In this document: piece after piece, positions 16,888-24,463 of the stretch
How the letters are laid out: every line of letters starts with the position of its first letter
Numbering within the stretch: the first letter of the stretch is position 1
Assembly (NCBI RefSeq): GCF_900141665.1
Contig: NZ_FQYI01000007.1
Coordinates: 84,170-148,169 of the forward strand
Length of the DNA: 64,000 nucleotides
Reading direction: 5' to 3'
Origin: Cruoricaptor ignavus
GTDB lineage: Bacteria > Bacteroidota > Bacteroidia > Flavobacteriales > Weeksellaceae
Program-made: the position numbers and the translations under genes
The notes under the pieces: model-generated
Database searches by the model: none
The model's input: only the letters and a program-made list of their open reading frames with translations
What the model was told of the DNA's origin: nothing

Positions 16888-19047
16888 ATGAAAAAATTTC
16901 TGTTTATTTTTTTTGCTTTCGTCTCCTCCGGATTTTTTTCTCAGGTGAAGGAACCGCTCAGTATACCGCCAGACGCTAAGATCGGTCTCTCTCTGGCAGG
17001 CGGCGGCGCCAAAGGATTCGCGCATGTAGGCGTGCTGAAGGTAATGGACTCCCTGGGCGTGAAGGTGGATTATATCTCCGGCACGAGTATGGGCTCGATT
17101 GTGGGTGGGCTGTACGCAAGTGGCTACAGCGCCAAGGAAATTGAGAAAGTGGTGCGGGATACGGATTTTTTTGACCTCATCCTTAATGAAAAGGAGTGGG
17201 GCAAAAACACCTTTTATAACAAAGGAAATGACAAATATCTGCTGACGGTGCCTTATAAAAACGGTAAATTTAACGCCGTACCAAAAGCTGTAGCCAAAGG
17301 GCAGAAAATGGGTAATAAACTTCGGGAGCTTCTTCATCATGTATCAGAAACGGAGGATTTTTCCCAATTGCCCATACCGTTCCTGTGTGTAGCCACGAAT
17401 GCAGAAACCGGTAAAATGCGGGTCTTCGAAAGCGGGGATCTGCCTTCTGCCATCCTTGCGAGCTCCGCATTTCCCTCACTTATGGATCCGGTGAAAATTG
17501 GCGACAGCATTTATATCGATGGTGCAATCACTGTGAATTATCCTTCGGAACATCTTAAAAAGAAGGGCATGGATATCGTAATTGGCGTTGATCTTAGCCA
17601 AGAACTGTCAACCCGGGAGGAGCTCAATTCTGTGGTAGACATATTGAACCAGGTCATAGATTTCCAGATACAGAGGGAAACGCAGCGGCAGTATGGCTTT
17701 ACCGACATCAACATAAAACCCGATTTAAAGAACAAGACCTCTGCCGATTTCGGAGAAAAAGAATTACTACTGACCCAAGGATACAGGGAAGGGCTGAAAT
17801 ATGCCGAAATTCTCGACAAGCTCCCGAAACGAGGAAATAATCTCAACAAGATTATAGTCCCGGATAGGGACGCGCGGTACCCGATACAGGATGTGGTAAT
17901 GGAGGGCAATAATATTTTCGGCAGAAATTATGTGCTTGGGAAGATGAATCTTAAACTCCCAGAGCAGCTTTCTTATCCACAGATTAACGAGAAAATTGAT
18001 AAGCTTTACACCACAGGCAATTATGAATTCATCAATTATGACCTTGAAAAAAGAGGTTCTGAAAGTACGCTGCACCTGGAGCTTCAGGAGGATGACACGA
18101 GGCTGTTCCTGAAATTCGGCCTGCATTATGACGATGTTTTTAAAACCGGTCTGCTTATCAATGCCACGGGCAAGCGTGTACTTTTCCGCAATGCTATTCT
18201 TTCCGCAGACTTCATCATTGGGGATCAGCCTAGATATTACTTCAATTATTTTATTGACAATGGCTATTTTCCGGGCTTTGGTGTAAGCTCCACAGGCTTT
18301 AAACTTCAGTTGAAAAACTCGCAGAACGACATCAAGGAAAAGTGGGGCTGGGTACGGAATAATGCCTTTCTGCAATCAACATTCTTGGACCGGTATGCGA
18401 TCGGCGGCGGCCTAAGCCACGATTATTATGAAATAAATTCCGCACCAGGATGGCAGGGCAACAAGTCCCACAATTACTTTAATCCTTACTTTTTTATCAA
18501 AAGTGATACGCGCGATCAGAAAGATTTCCCCACCCGGGGTCTCTATTTGGATGCCGGCGCACGCTATCTGGATATATTTTCTAACTCGTCGGACGAGGTT
18601 CTGCAGACTACCCTGGATCTTAGAGCTTTTTTCCCGCTTTCCAGAGTTTTTACCTATTCACTTGATACTTTTGCGGGCATTTCACTCGGCAAAGAGGCAC
18701 CGCATTTTTACCTCTTCCGGCCGGGGGCGGTCATCGGGCAGCCTTTGGGTACTTTCACCTCCTTTACAGGATACCGCTTTGGCGATCTTGCTACTGATAA
18801 TTTGTTTTCATTTAAAAACAGTCTTCAGGTAGAATTTGCACGAAATTTCTTTGCTACAGGTCATTACTCCCTCGCCAATTTATTTGCCGGCAGCGATATG
18901 AAAAAAGTGTTGCGGATATCTCATCACTCCGTTGGCATTTCCGGAGGTTACCGGTCGCCGTTCGGGCAGATTAGGGTGGATTTTTCTCAGCCGCTGAACA
19001 GTGGATATAATGGCGTATTCAGTGTAATAATGGGTCATTGGTTTTAA
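16888..19047 (+). CDS. Patatin-like phospholipase with C-terminal outer-membrane barrel
   Basis: 719 residues. An N-terminal signal peptide (about 1-18) is followed by a patatin domain with the oxyanion motif GGGAKGFAHVG (35-45), nucleophile GTSMGS (about 66-71) and DGA (about 211-213) supplying the catalytic Asp. A POTRA-like region follows (about 330-400), then an Omp85-type 16-strand barrel ending in Phe, as an outer-membrane protein should. This is the PlpD/type Vd autotransporter layout, widespread in Bacteroidota. It probably places a lipolytic domain at the periplasmic or outer face of the outer membrane. One base after murF-alr, three before ybeY. Confidence 0.92.
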   Translation: MKKFLFIFFAFVSSGFFSQVKEPLSIPPDAKIGLSLAGGGAKGFAHVGVLKVMDSLGVKVDYISGTSMGSIVGGLYASGYSAKEIEKVVRDTDFFDLILNEKEWGKNTFYNKGNDKYLLTVPYKNGKFNAVPKAVAKGQKMGNKLRELLHHVSETEDFSQLPIPFLCVATNAETGKMRVFESGDLPSAILASSAFPSLMDPVKIGDSIYIDGAITVNYPSEHLKKKGMDIVIGVDLSQELSTREELNSVVDILNQVIDFQIQRETQRQYGFTDINIKPDLKNKTSADFGEKELLLTQGYREGLKYAEILDKLPKRGNNLNKIIVPDRDARYPIQDVVMEGNNIFGRNYVLGKMNLKLPEQLSYPQINEKIDKLYTTGNYEFINYDLEKRGSESTLHLELQEDDTRLFLKFGLHYDDVFKTGLLINATGKRVLFRNAILSADFIIGDQPRYYFNYFIDNGYFPGFGVSSTGFKLQLKNSQNDIKEKWGWVRNNAFLQSTFLDRYAIGGGLSHDYYEINSAPGWQGNKSHNYFNPYFFIKSDTRDQKDFPTRGLYLDAGARYLDIFSNSSDEVLQTTLDLRAFFPLSRVFTYSLDTFAGISLGKEAPHFYLFRPGAVIGQPLGTFTSFTGYRFGDLATDNLFSFKNSLQVEFARNFFATGHYSLANLFAGSDMKKVLRISHHSVGISGGYRSPFGQIRVDFSQPLNSGYNGVFSVIMGHWF

Positions 19048-19050
19048 ATT

Positions 19051-19464
19051 ATGATTACTTTTCACTTTGAAGAAATACCAGAGTTCAAGCTGGCTAAAGG
19101 TATTAAAAGCTGGCTGGAATCGATTATCATCGAAGAAGGGAGGAAGCCTGGCGAAATTTCCTACATATTTTGCGATGATGAATATTTACTGAAGGTGAAT
19201 CAGGATTTTCTCAAGCACGATTACTACACAGATATAATTACTTTCGATTATGTTCGTGGAAAAATTATATCGGGCGACATTTTCGTATCTTTGCAGCGCA
19301 TTGAGGATAACGCCGCACAGCAAAACGCAGATTATGAAAAAGAATTTCATCGGGTATTGGCTCACGGCATCCTACATTTGTGTGGATACAAAGACAAATC
19401 TGACGACGAGCAAATTTTAATGCGGCAGAAAGAAGATTTTTACTTATCTCAATTGGATTTTTAA
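19051..19464 (+). CDS. ybeY: Endoribonuclease YbeY
   Basis: A rRNA maturation and quality-control factor acting on the 3' end of 16S rRNA. 137 residues. The signature HGILHLCGYKDK is near 113-124. The usual third metal-binding histidine (HLxGYDH) is Asp/Lys here, a variant common in this phylum. The DIITFDY and SGDIFVSL strands are typical. It is sandwiched between the barrel protein and mnmG, and its stop codon is one base from the first parS site. Confidence 0.93.
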   Translation: MITFHFEEIPEFKLAKGIKSWLESIIIEEGRKPGEISYIFCDDEYLLKVNQDFLKHDYYTDIITFDYVRGKIISGDIFVSLQRIEDNAAQQNADYEKEFHRVLAHGILHLCGYKDKSDDEQILMRQKEDFYLSQLDF

Positions 19465-19465
19465 A

Positions 19466-19481
19466 TGTTTCACGTGAAACA
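19466..19481. other. parS centromere site 1
   Basis: TGTTTCACGTGAAACA is a perfect 16-base palindrome and an exact match to the ParB (Spo0J) binding site parS. It fills the 28-bp gap between ybeY and mnmG, 11 bp before the mnmG ATG. In most bacteria such sites cluster near the origin and load ParB for chromosome segregation. Confidence 0.9.
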
Positions 19482-19492
19482 TTTTTTATTTT

Positions 19493-21361
19493 ATGAGTGT
19501 TATTTCAGAAAAATATGATGTCATCGTAGTTGGGGCAGGTCACGCTGGCTGTGAAGCTGCTGCCGCCGCTGCCAACCTTGGTTCCAGAACGATTTTGGTG
19601 ACGATGAATATGCAAACCATCGGGCAAATGTCCTGCAATCCTGCTATGGGTGGTATCGCAAAAGGGCAGATTGTACGGGAAATCGATGCATTGGGCGGTT
19701 ACAGTGGTATTATTGCCGACAAATCGGCGATACAATTCAAGATGCTGAACCTTTCCAAAGGACCGGCAATGTGGTCGCCCAGAACACAGAACGACCGAAT
19801 GCTTTTTGCCGAAGAATGGCGCTTAGCATTAGAACAAACACCAAATCTGGATTTCTTCCAAGATATGGTGAAGAGACTGATTTTGGTAGGAAATAGGGTA
19901 GCTGGTGTGGAAACTTCAATGGGCGTCAAGATTTATGGAAAGTCGGTAATTCTTACGAATGGTACTTTCTTGAACGGCTTAATTCATATCGGTGAGAAGC
20001 AATTTGGCGGCGGAAGAATGGGCGAGCCAAAGGCCTATGGATTGACCGAACAACTTACAGATTTAGGCTTTGACGCTGGACGAATGAAAACCGGTACGCC
20101 ACCAAGAGTTGACGGCAGAAGCCTAGATTATTCTAAAATGGATGAGCAGATAGGCGATGATAATCCATTGAAGTTCAGTTATTTAGATACGCCAAAATTG
20201 AAGGAGCAAAGAAGTTGCTACATCACTTACACCAATGAAACCGTGCACGATATTCTTCGTGAAGGTTTTGAAAGAAGCCCGATGTTTAACGGTACCATCC
20301 AAAGCACTGGGCCAAGATATTGCCCTTCGATTGAAGATAAAATTAACAGATTTTCGGATAGAAACCGTCACCAGCTTTTTGTGGAACCTGAAGGCTGGAA
20401 AACCGTGGAAATTTATGTGAACGGCTTTAATTCATCATTGCCGGAAGAGATTCAGGCAAAAGCAATGCGCCAAATTCCCGGATTTGAAAATGTGAAGATT
20501 TTCCGTCCTGGCTATGCAATTGAGTACGACTATTTCCCGCCAACACAGTTAAAACATACCCTGGAAACCAAGCTTGTAGAAAACCTGTATTTTGCAGGCC
20601 AAATCAACGGAACAACGGGATATGAAGAAGCTGCGGGGCAAGGGTTGATGGCCGGAATTAATGCTCACAACAAAATTCACGGAAAGGAAGAATTTGTGCT
20701 GAGTAGGGATGAAGCCTACATTGGCGTACTCATCGACGATCTTATTACGAAAGGTACAGAAGAGCCTTATCGTATGTTCACTTCGCGCGCGGAATATCGC
20801 CTGCTTTTACGGCAGGATAATGCGGATATTCGTTTGACGGGAAAATCTTATAGGCTTGGTTTGGCGAGCGAAGAAAGGATGAGAAGGGTAGAAGAGAAGC
20901 TGGAAAACAGCCAGAAACTGGAAAATTTCCTGCGGGATTTGTCGCTGAAACCGAATGTTATCAATCCGATTTTGGAAGCTAATGAGAGTAATCCGGTGGA
21001 TCAGGCTTACAAAGCTTCACAATTTTTAACTCGACCAAACATCGATTTACAGAAGCTTTCAGAGATTTCCGAAATTGGAAATGAACTGGAAAATTACGAT
21101 GCAGAAGCGCAGCAACAGGCAGAAATAAACATTAAGTACAAAGGCTACATTGATAAAGAGCGGGAAAATGTGGATAAACTGAAACGACTGGAAAACATCA
21201 AAATTCCTGCGGAATTTGATTTTTCACAAATTACCTCATTATCTTCCGAAGCGAAGCAGAAATTTTCTGCAATTAAACCTGCGAGCATTGCTCAGGCATC
21301 GAGAATTAGCGGTATTTCGCCGGCTGATATTAATGTTTTGCTCATCTACCTTAATAAATAG
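19493..21361 (+). CDS. mnmG: tRNA uridine 5-carboxymethylaminomethyl modification enzyme
   Basis: The FAD-dependent partner of MnmE that installs cmnm5/nm5 at wobble U34. 622 residues. Rossmann motif VVGAGHAGCEAA (11-22), CNPAMGGIAKGQIVREIDALGG near 46-67, the second signature GYEEAAGQGLMAGINA near 378-393, and the C-terminal helical domain that contacts MnmE and tRNA. In many bacteria this gene (gidA) lies beside oriC. Here it is bracketed by two parS sites, which fits. The 3' end overlaps the second site. Confidence 0.97.
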   Translation: MSVISEKYDVIVVGAGHAGCEAAAAAANLGSRTILVTMNMQTIGQMSCNPAMGGIAKGQIVREIDALGGYSGIIADKSAIQFKMLNLSKGPAMWSPRTQNDRMLFAEEWRLALEQTPNLDFFQDMVKRLILVGNRVAGVETSMGVKIYGKSVILTNGTFLNGLIHIGEKQFGGGRMGEPKAYGLTEQLTDLGFDAGRMKTGTPPRVDGRSLDYSKMDEQIGDDNPLKFSYLDTPKLKEQRSCYITYTNETVHDILREGFERSPMFNGTIQSTGPRYCPSIEDKINRFSDRNRHQLFVEPEGWKTVEIYVNGFNSSLPEEIQAKAMRQIPGFENVKIFRPGYAIEYDYFPPTQLKHTLETKLVENLYFAGQINGTTGYEEAAGQGLMAGINAHNKIHGKEEFVLSRDEAYIGVLIDDLITKGTEEPYRMFTSRAEYRLLLRQDNADIRLTGKSYRLGLASEERMRRVEEKLENSQKLENFLRDLSLKPNVINPILEANESNPVDQAYKASQFLTRPNIDLQKLSEISEIGNELENYDAEAQQQAEINIKYKGYIDKERENVDKLKRLENIKIPAEFDFSQITSLSSEAKQKFSAIKPASIAQASRISGISPADINVLLIYLNK

Positions 21362-21375
21362 TTTCACGTGAAACA
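21360..21375. other. parS centromere site 2
   Basis: AGTTTCACGTGAAACA carries the full 14-base palindromic core of parS; only the first flanking base differs from consensus. It overlaps the TAG stop of mnmG (21359-21361) and contains the GTG start codon (21368-21370) of the methyltransferase. The spacing from site 1 is 1894 bp. Confidence 0.88.
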
Positions 21376-22195
21376 TTTACAACTGAAAGACTATTTTCTG
21401 ACTCAGGAAGAATTTGAAATTACAGAAACTCAGATTCCGGGCGTACTAAAGACACTGCCTGAGCCTAAAGATTTGGGAAAATATTACGACAGCAAAAATT
21501 ACATTTCGCACAACCAGGACAGCAAAAGCTTCAAGGAAAAAATTTATAAATACTTTCAGAAAATTAATCTGAATTATAAACGAAATCTTTTAGCAGCGAT
21601 GCTTTTCCAAAATGCTAAAGTTTTGGATTATGGTTGTGGTGCCGGTGATTTTTTGGAATTTTGCAAGGATGATTTTCAAATGATTGGCTTCGAACCAAAT
21701 GAAAAAGCTCGGGAAATTGCAAAACAAAAAGCCAAATCTGCGCAATTTATCTCTGATATTCAAGCACTGGAAAATTTTAGTCTGGATGCCATTACGCTTT
21801 GGCATGTATTTGAGCATCTAGAAAATCCGGGAAAAATGCTTGAGATTTTTAAGAGCAAGCTGAAGGATTCTGGCCAACTGATTATCGCGCTTCCGAATTA
21901 CAAATCTTACGATGCTAAATTCTACGGAAAATACTGGGCGGCCTACGATGTTCCACGGCACCTTTTCCATTTTTCGCAGGAAGGGATGCAGAATATTCTT
22001 TCGCGGAAAAATTTAAAAATCACAAAAGTGAAACCATTGCATTTTGATGCATTCTATGTTTCGATACTGAGTGAAAAATATCGGAAAAATCCATTTTTTC
22101 CCCTGTTTGGGATGACGATGGGTGCAATTTCGAATTTTAAGGCGGTAAAATCCGGCGAATTTTCAAGTCTGATATACTTTATCGAAAAAAATTAG
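21368..22195 (+). CDS. Class I SAM-dependent methyltransferase
   Basis: 275 residues. Motif I VLDYGCGAGDFLEF near 81-94, an acidic GFEPNE loop for the ribose hydroxyls, then LWHVFEHLENPGKML, which is the usual post-motif helix of Methyltransf_11/23 enzymes. A C-terminal YDVPRHLFHF segment is shared with methyltransferases of polysaccharide or quinone-type pathways. The substrate is unknown. The start is a GTG located inside parS site 2, 7 bp after the mnmG stop; no better ATG exists before the conserved region. Confidence 0.88.
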   Translation: MKHLQLKDYFLTQEEFEITETQIPGVLKTLPEPKDLGKYYDSKNYISHNQDSKSFKEKIYKYFQKINLNYKRNLLAAMLFQNAKVLDYGCGAGDFLEFCKDDFQMIGFEPNEKAREIAKQKAKSAQFISDIQALENFSLDAITLWHVFEHLENPGKMLEIFKSKLKDSGQLIIALPNYKSYDAKFYGKYWAAYDVPRHLFHFSQEGMQNILSRKNLKITKVKPLHFDAFYVSILSEKYRKNPFFPLFGMTMGAISNFKAVKSGEFSSLIYFIEKN

Positions 22196-22243
22196 TTATC
22201 CGATTTTTAGCCTGTTTCTGAAAGCCAATTTTCGAGCAAAAAA

Positions 22244-22268
22244 ATTCCGCTACAAGAAATAGCGGAAT
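22244..22268. terminator. Bidirectional hairpin terminator
   Basis: A perfect nine-base stem (ATTCCGCTA with TAGCGGAAT) around CAAGAAA, with A7 on the left and TTTT on the right. It separates the convergent methyltransferase and pgk and is stronger for pgk, which gets a seven-T tail. Confidence 0.85.
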
Positions 22269-22297
22269 AATTTTATAAATATTTATATAAATAAATA

Positions 22298-23488
22298 TCA
22301 ACCGTTGATCGCTTTGATGCCTGGCAATTCCACACCTTCCAAACTTTCAAGCATCGCGCCACCACCCGTAGAAACATAGGAAACCTTGTCCTCGTATTTA
22401 TTCTGCTTCACGAAAGCCACGCTATCTCCACCGCCAACAAGCGAGAACGCGCCAAGTTTGGTAGCCTCTGCAATCGCATCACCTAAAGATTTAGTTCCTG
22501 CAGAAAAATTCTCCATTTCAAAAACGCCAACCGGTCCGTTCCACAAAATAGTCTTAGATTTCAAAATCACATCGTGGAAAAGTTCACGGGTTTTCGGGCC
22601 AACATCCAAGCCCATCCAGCCTTCCGGAATTTCGTAAATGTCCACCTCATCAGTTTTAGCATCATTGTTGAAATCATCAGCAATCACACTGTCCACCGGC
22701 AAATGAACCTCCACATTTTGAGCTTTTGCCTTTTCCAAAATTTCAAGCGCCAACTGCATTTTATCTTCCTCCACCAAAGAATTTCCGATATGTCCCCCCT
22801 TTGCCTTGATGAAGGTGAACGCCATACCGCCTCCAATAATCAGGTTGTCAACTGCTGGCAAAATATTCTCAATAATGGTAATTTTTGACGAAACCTTAGA
22901 GCCACCGATAATGGCTGTCACTGGCTTTTCACCGCTGTTCAGCACTTTATCAATCGCCTGGAGTTCTTTGGACATCAGTTCACCGAAAAATTTAGTTTCT
23001 GGGAAAAACTCAGCGATAATGGCTGTGGAAGCGTGCGCCCTGTGAGCCGTTCCAAACGCATCATTCACATAGGCATCGCCCAAGTTCGCAAGCTGTTCGG
23101 CAAAAGATTTGTCGCCTTTTTCTTCTTCATTGTGGAAGCGCAGATTTTCAAGCAAAAGCACTTCGCCCGGCTGCAATTCTTCCGCGCATTTTACTGCAGC
23201 ATCACCGGTAGATTCCTCACAGAACTTCACAGGTTCTCCAAGCACGGTTTCAATTTCGGAAACTATGTGCTTCAGCGAAAATTTATCGGAAACTTCGCCC
23301 TTTGGCCTGCCAAGATGCGAAAGCAAAATTACAGAACCGCCGTCGTTCAGGATTTTCTCGATAGTTGGCTTCGCAGCTACAATTCTCGTATTATCGGTCA
23401 CCTTCAGATTATCGTCTTGCGGCACATTGAAATCTACGCGCACAAGCACTTTTTTCCCGTTGAAATCGTAATTTTGGATGGTTTTCAT
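22298..23488 (-). CDS. pgk: Phosphoglycerate kinase
   Basis: The glycolytic enzyme converting 1,3-bisphosphoglycerate and ADP to 3-phosphoglycerate and ATP. 396 residues. The signature [10 protein letters not shown] is at about 17-26, RAHAST near 150, GGSKVSSKI near 197-205, and the nucleotide-binding GGGDSVAF near 351-358. A single gene with its own terminator; upstream lies the long AT-rich gap proposed as oriC. A TAAATTTG box (23518-23525, minus) lies about 30 bases before the ATG. Confidence 0.97.
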   Translation of the reverse strand: MKTIQNYDFNGKKVLVRVDFNVPQDDNLKVTDNTRIVAAKPTIEKILNDGGSVILLSHLGRPKGEVSDKFSLKHIVSEIETVLGEPVKFCEESTGDAAVKCAEELQPGEVLLLENLRFHNEEEKGDKSFAEQLANLGDAYVNDAFGTAHRAHASTAIIAEFFPETKFFGELMSKELQAIDKVLNSGEKPVTAIIGGSKVSSKITIIENILPAVDNLIIGGGMAFTFIKAKGGHIGNSLVEEDKMQLALEILEKAKAQNVEVHLPVDSVIADDFNNDAKTDEVDIYEIPEGWMGLDVGPKTRELFHDVILKSKTILWNGPVGVFEMENFSAGTKSLGDAIAEATKLGAFSLVGGGDSVAFVKQNKYEDKVSYVSTGGGAMLESLEGVELPGIKAING

Positions 23489-23517
23489 AAGATTGAATTT
23501 TGCGGATTTGACTTTAG

Positions 23518-23525
23518 CAAATTTA
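23518..23525 (-). promoter_or_regulatory. TAnnTTTG -7 element for pgk
   Basis: TAAATTTG on the minus strand, about 30 bases upstream of the pgk ATG. The -33 region is A/T-rich without a clear TTTG. Confidence 0.4.
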
Positions 23526-23582
23526 CGCTTTCCGTGCCTGAAAAAAAATTCTTTGCCCGAAAAATTTCAACAGAGGTACAGC

Positions 23583-23930
23583 GATATTAATCAACAATTT
23601 TTTTTAAATTTTAGAAAGAAAGAAATTGTAAATGTTGTAATGCGGTGTGAAATTTGGGAAAAGTTTTTTCGGGAATTTCGTAACATTTGGTTTACATTGC
23701 GTTCACGATTTATTCACATTGCAACGCATTGAAAATGAGCGGGATTTCTGGTTTATCAACAATTGTGAATAAGCTTTGGAAAACCTTTTGCGAAGGAAAG
23801 CGCTGTGAATTTTGCTGGAATATCATCGCTAAAAATTCCGTCAAAAAAATTCCTTGAGAGCCGGAAAAAGTTTCCAATATGAATTAAATGTTAACGGCGC
23901 AAGAAAATTTTGCGCAAAGTTTTCCACATC
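23583..23930. other. Candidate replication origin (oriC): AT-rich tract and DnaA boxes
   Basis: The 521-bp gap between pgk and rpiB has no plausible gene. It contains TTATTCACA at 23710-23718 (+), the same box inverted at 23764-23772, TTTTCCACA at 23920-23928, and a one-mismatch TTATCAACA at 23753-23761. At its left is an AT-rich tract (about 23583-23640, with T8 and AAAG repeats) that could unwind. A small GCGCAA/TTGCGC hairpin is at 23897-23915. Two parS sites lie 2.2-4.3 kb to the left. dnaA itself is not in the window, which is not unusual in this phylum. Inference, not proof. Confidence 0.45.
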
Positions 23931-23963
23931 AAATCATCTGTACTATCAACAAATTATATTCAA

Positions 23964-23993
23964 TTGCGGTTATTGCTAAAAAACTTAAATTTG
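23964..23993 (+). promoter_or_regulatory. Bacteroidota promoter for rpiB
   Basis: TTG at 23964-23966, then 19 bp, then TAAATTTG at 23986-23993. This matches both elements of the phylum's housekeeping promoter at the expected spacing. The rpiB ATG follows 16 bp after the -7 box. Confidence 0.65.
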
Positions 23994-24009
23994 TACATAA
24001 ACGAACGCA

Positions 24010-24438
24010 ATGAGGAAAATCGCAATAGCAGCCGACCACGCAGGCTTTGAATACAAGGAATTTCTGAAAAAGGAACTTTCCGCGGAATTTGAAATACAGG
24101 ACTTCGGTACGCAAAGTATTGATTCTGTGGATTATCCGGATTTCGTGCATCCTGCAGCAACTTCTGTAGAAAACGGCGAAAATGAATTCGGAATCCTGAT
24201 TTGCGGAAGCGGACAGGGCGTGCAGCTGAGCGCCAATAAGCATCAGGGCATACGCTGTGCCTTGGCCTGGATGCCGGATATTGCCGAACTTTCGCGCCAG
24301 CACAATGATTGTAATATGGTGGCAATTCCGGCAAGATTTATAGCAAAAGAATTCGCCCTGGAAATTGTGAGAAAATTCCTTAGCACAGAATTTGAGGGCG
24401 GCAGGCATAACGAACGCGTAAGGAAAATTTGTTTTTAA
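24010..24438 (+). CDS. rpiB: Ribose 5-phosphate isomerase B
   Basis: Interconverts ribose 5-phosphate and ribulose 5-phosphate. 142 residues, typical for RpiB/LacAB. N-terminal IAADHAGFEYK, phosphate-binding ICGSGQGVQLSANK near 66-79 with the catalytic Cys, then GIRCALAW and the HNDCNMVAIPARFI block. Preceded by the candidate origin and a good promoter, followed 25 bp later by rnr. Its stop codon is the start of a perfect palindrome. Confidence 0.95.
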   Translation: MRKIAIAADHAGFEYKEFLKKELSAEFEIQDFGTQSIDSVDYPDFVHPAATSVENGENEFGILICGSGQGVQLSANKHQGIRCALAWMPDIAELSRQHNDCNMVAIPARFIAKEFALEIVRKFLSTEFEGGRHNERVRKICF

Positions 24439-24454
24439 ACTAAAAATTTAGTTT
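24437..24454. repeat. Palindrome AAACTAAAAATTTAGTTT, copy 1
   Basis: Two eight-base arms around AA, between rpiB and rnr, overlapping the rpiB stop codon. An identical 18-mer follows rnr at 26632-26649. A T-poor tail makes it a weak terminator; it could also be a protein site. Confidence 0.6.
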
Positions 24455-24463
24455 ATTATTTCG

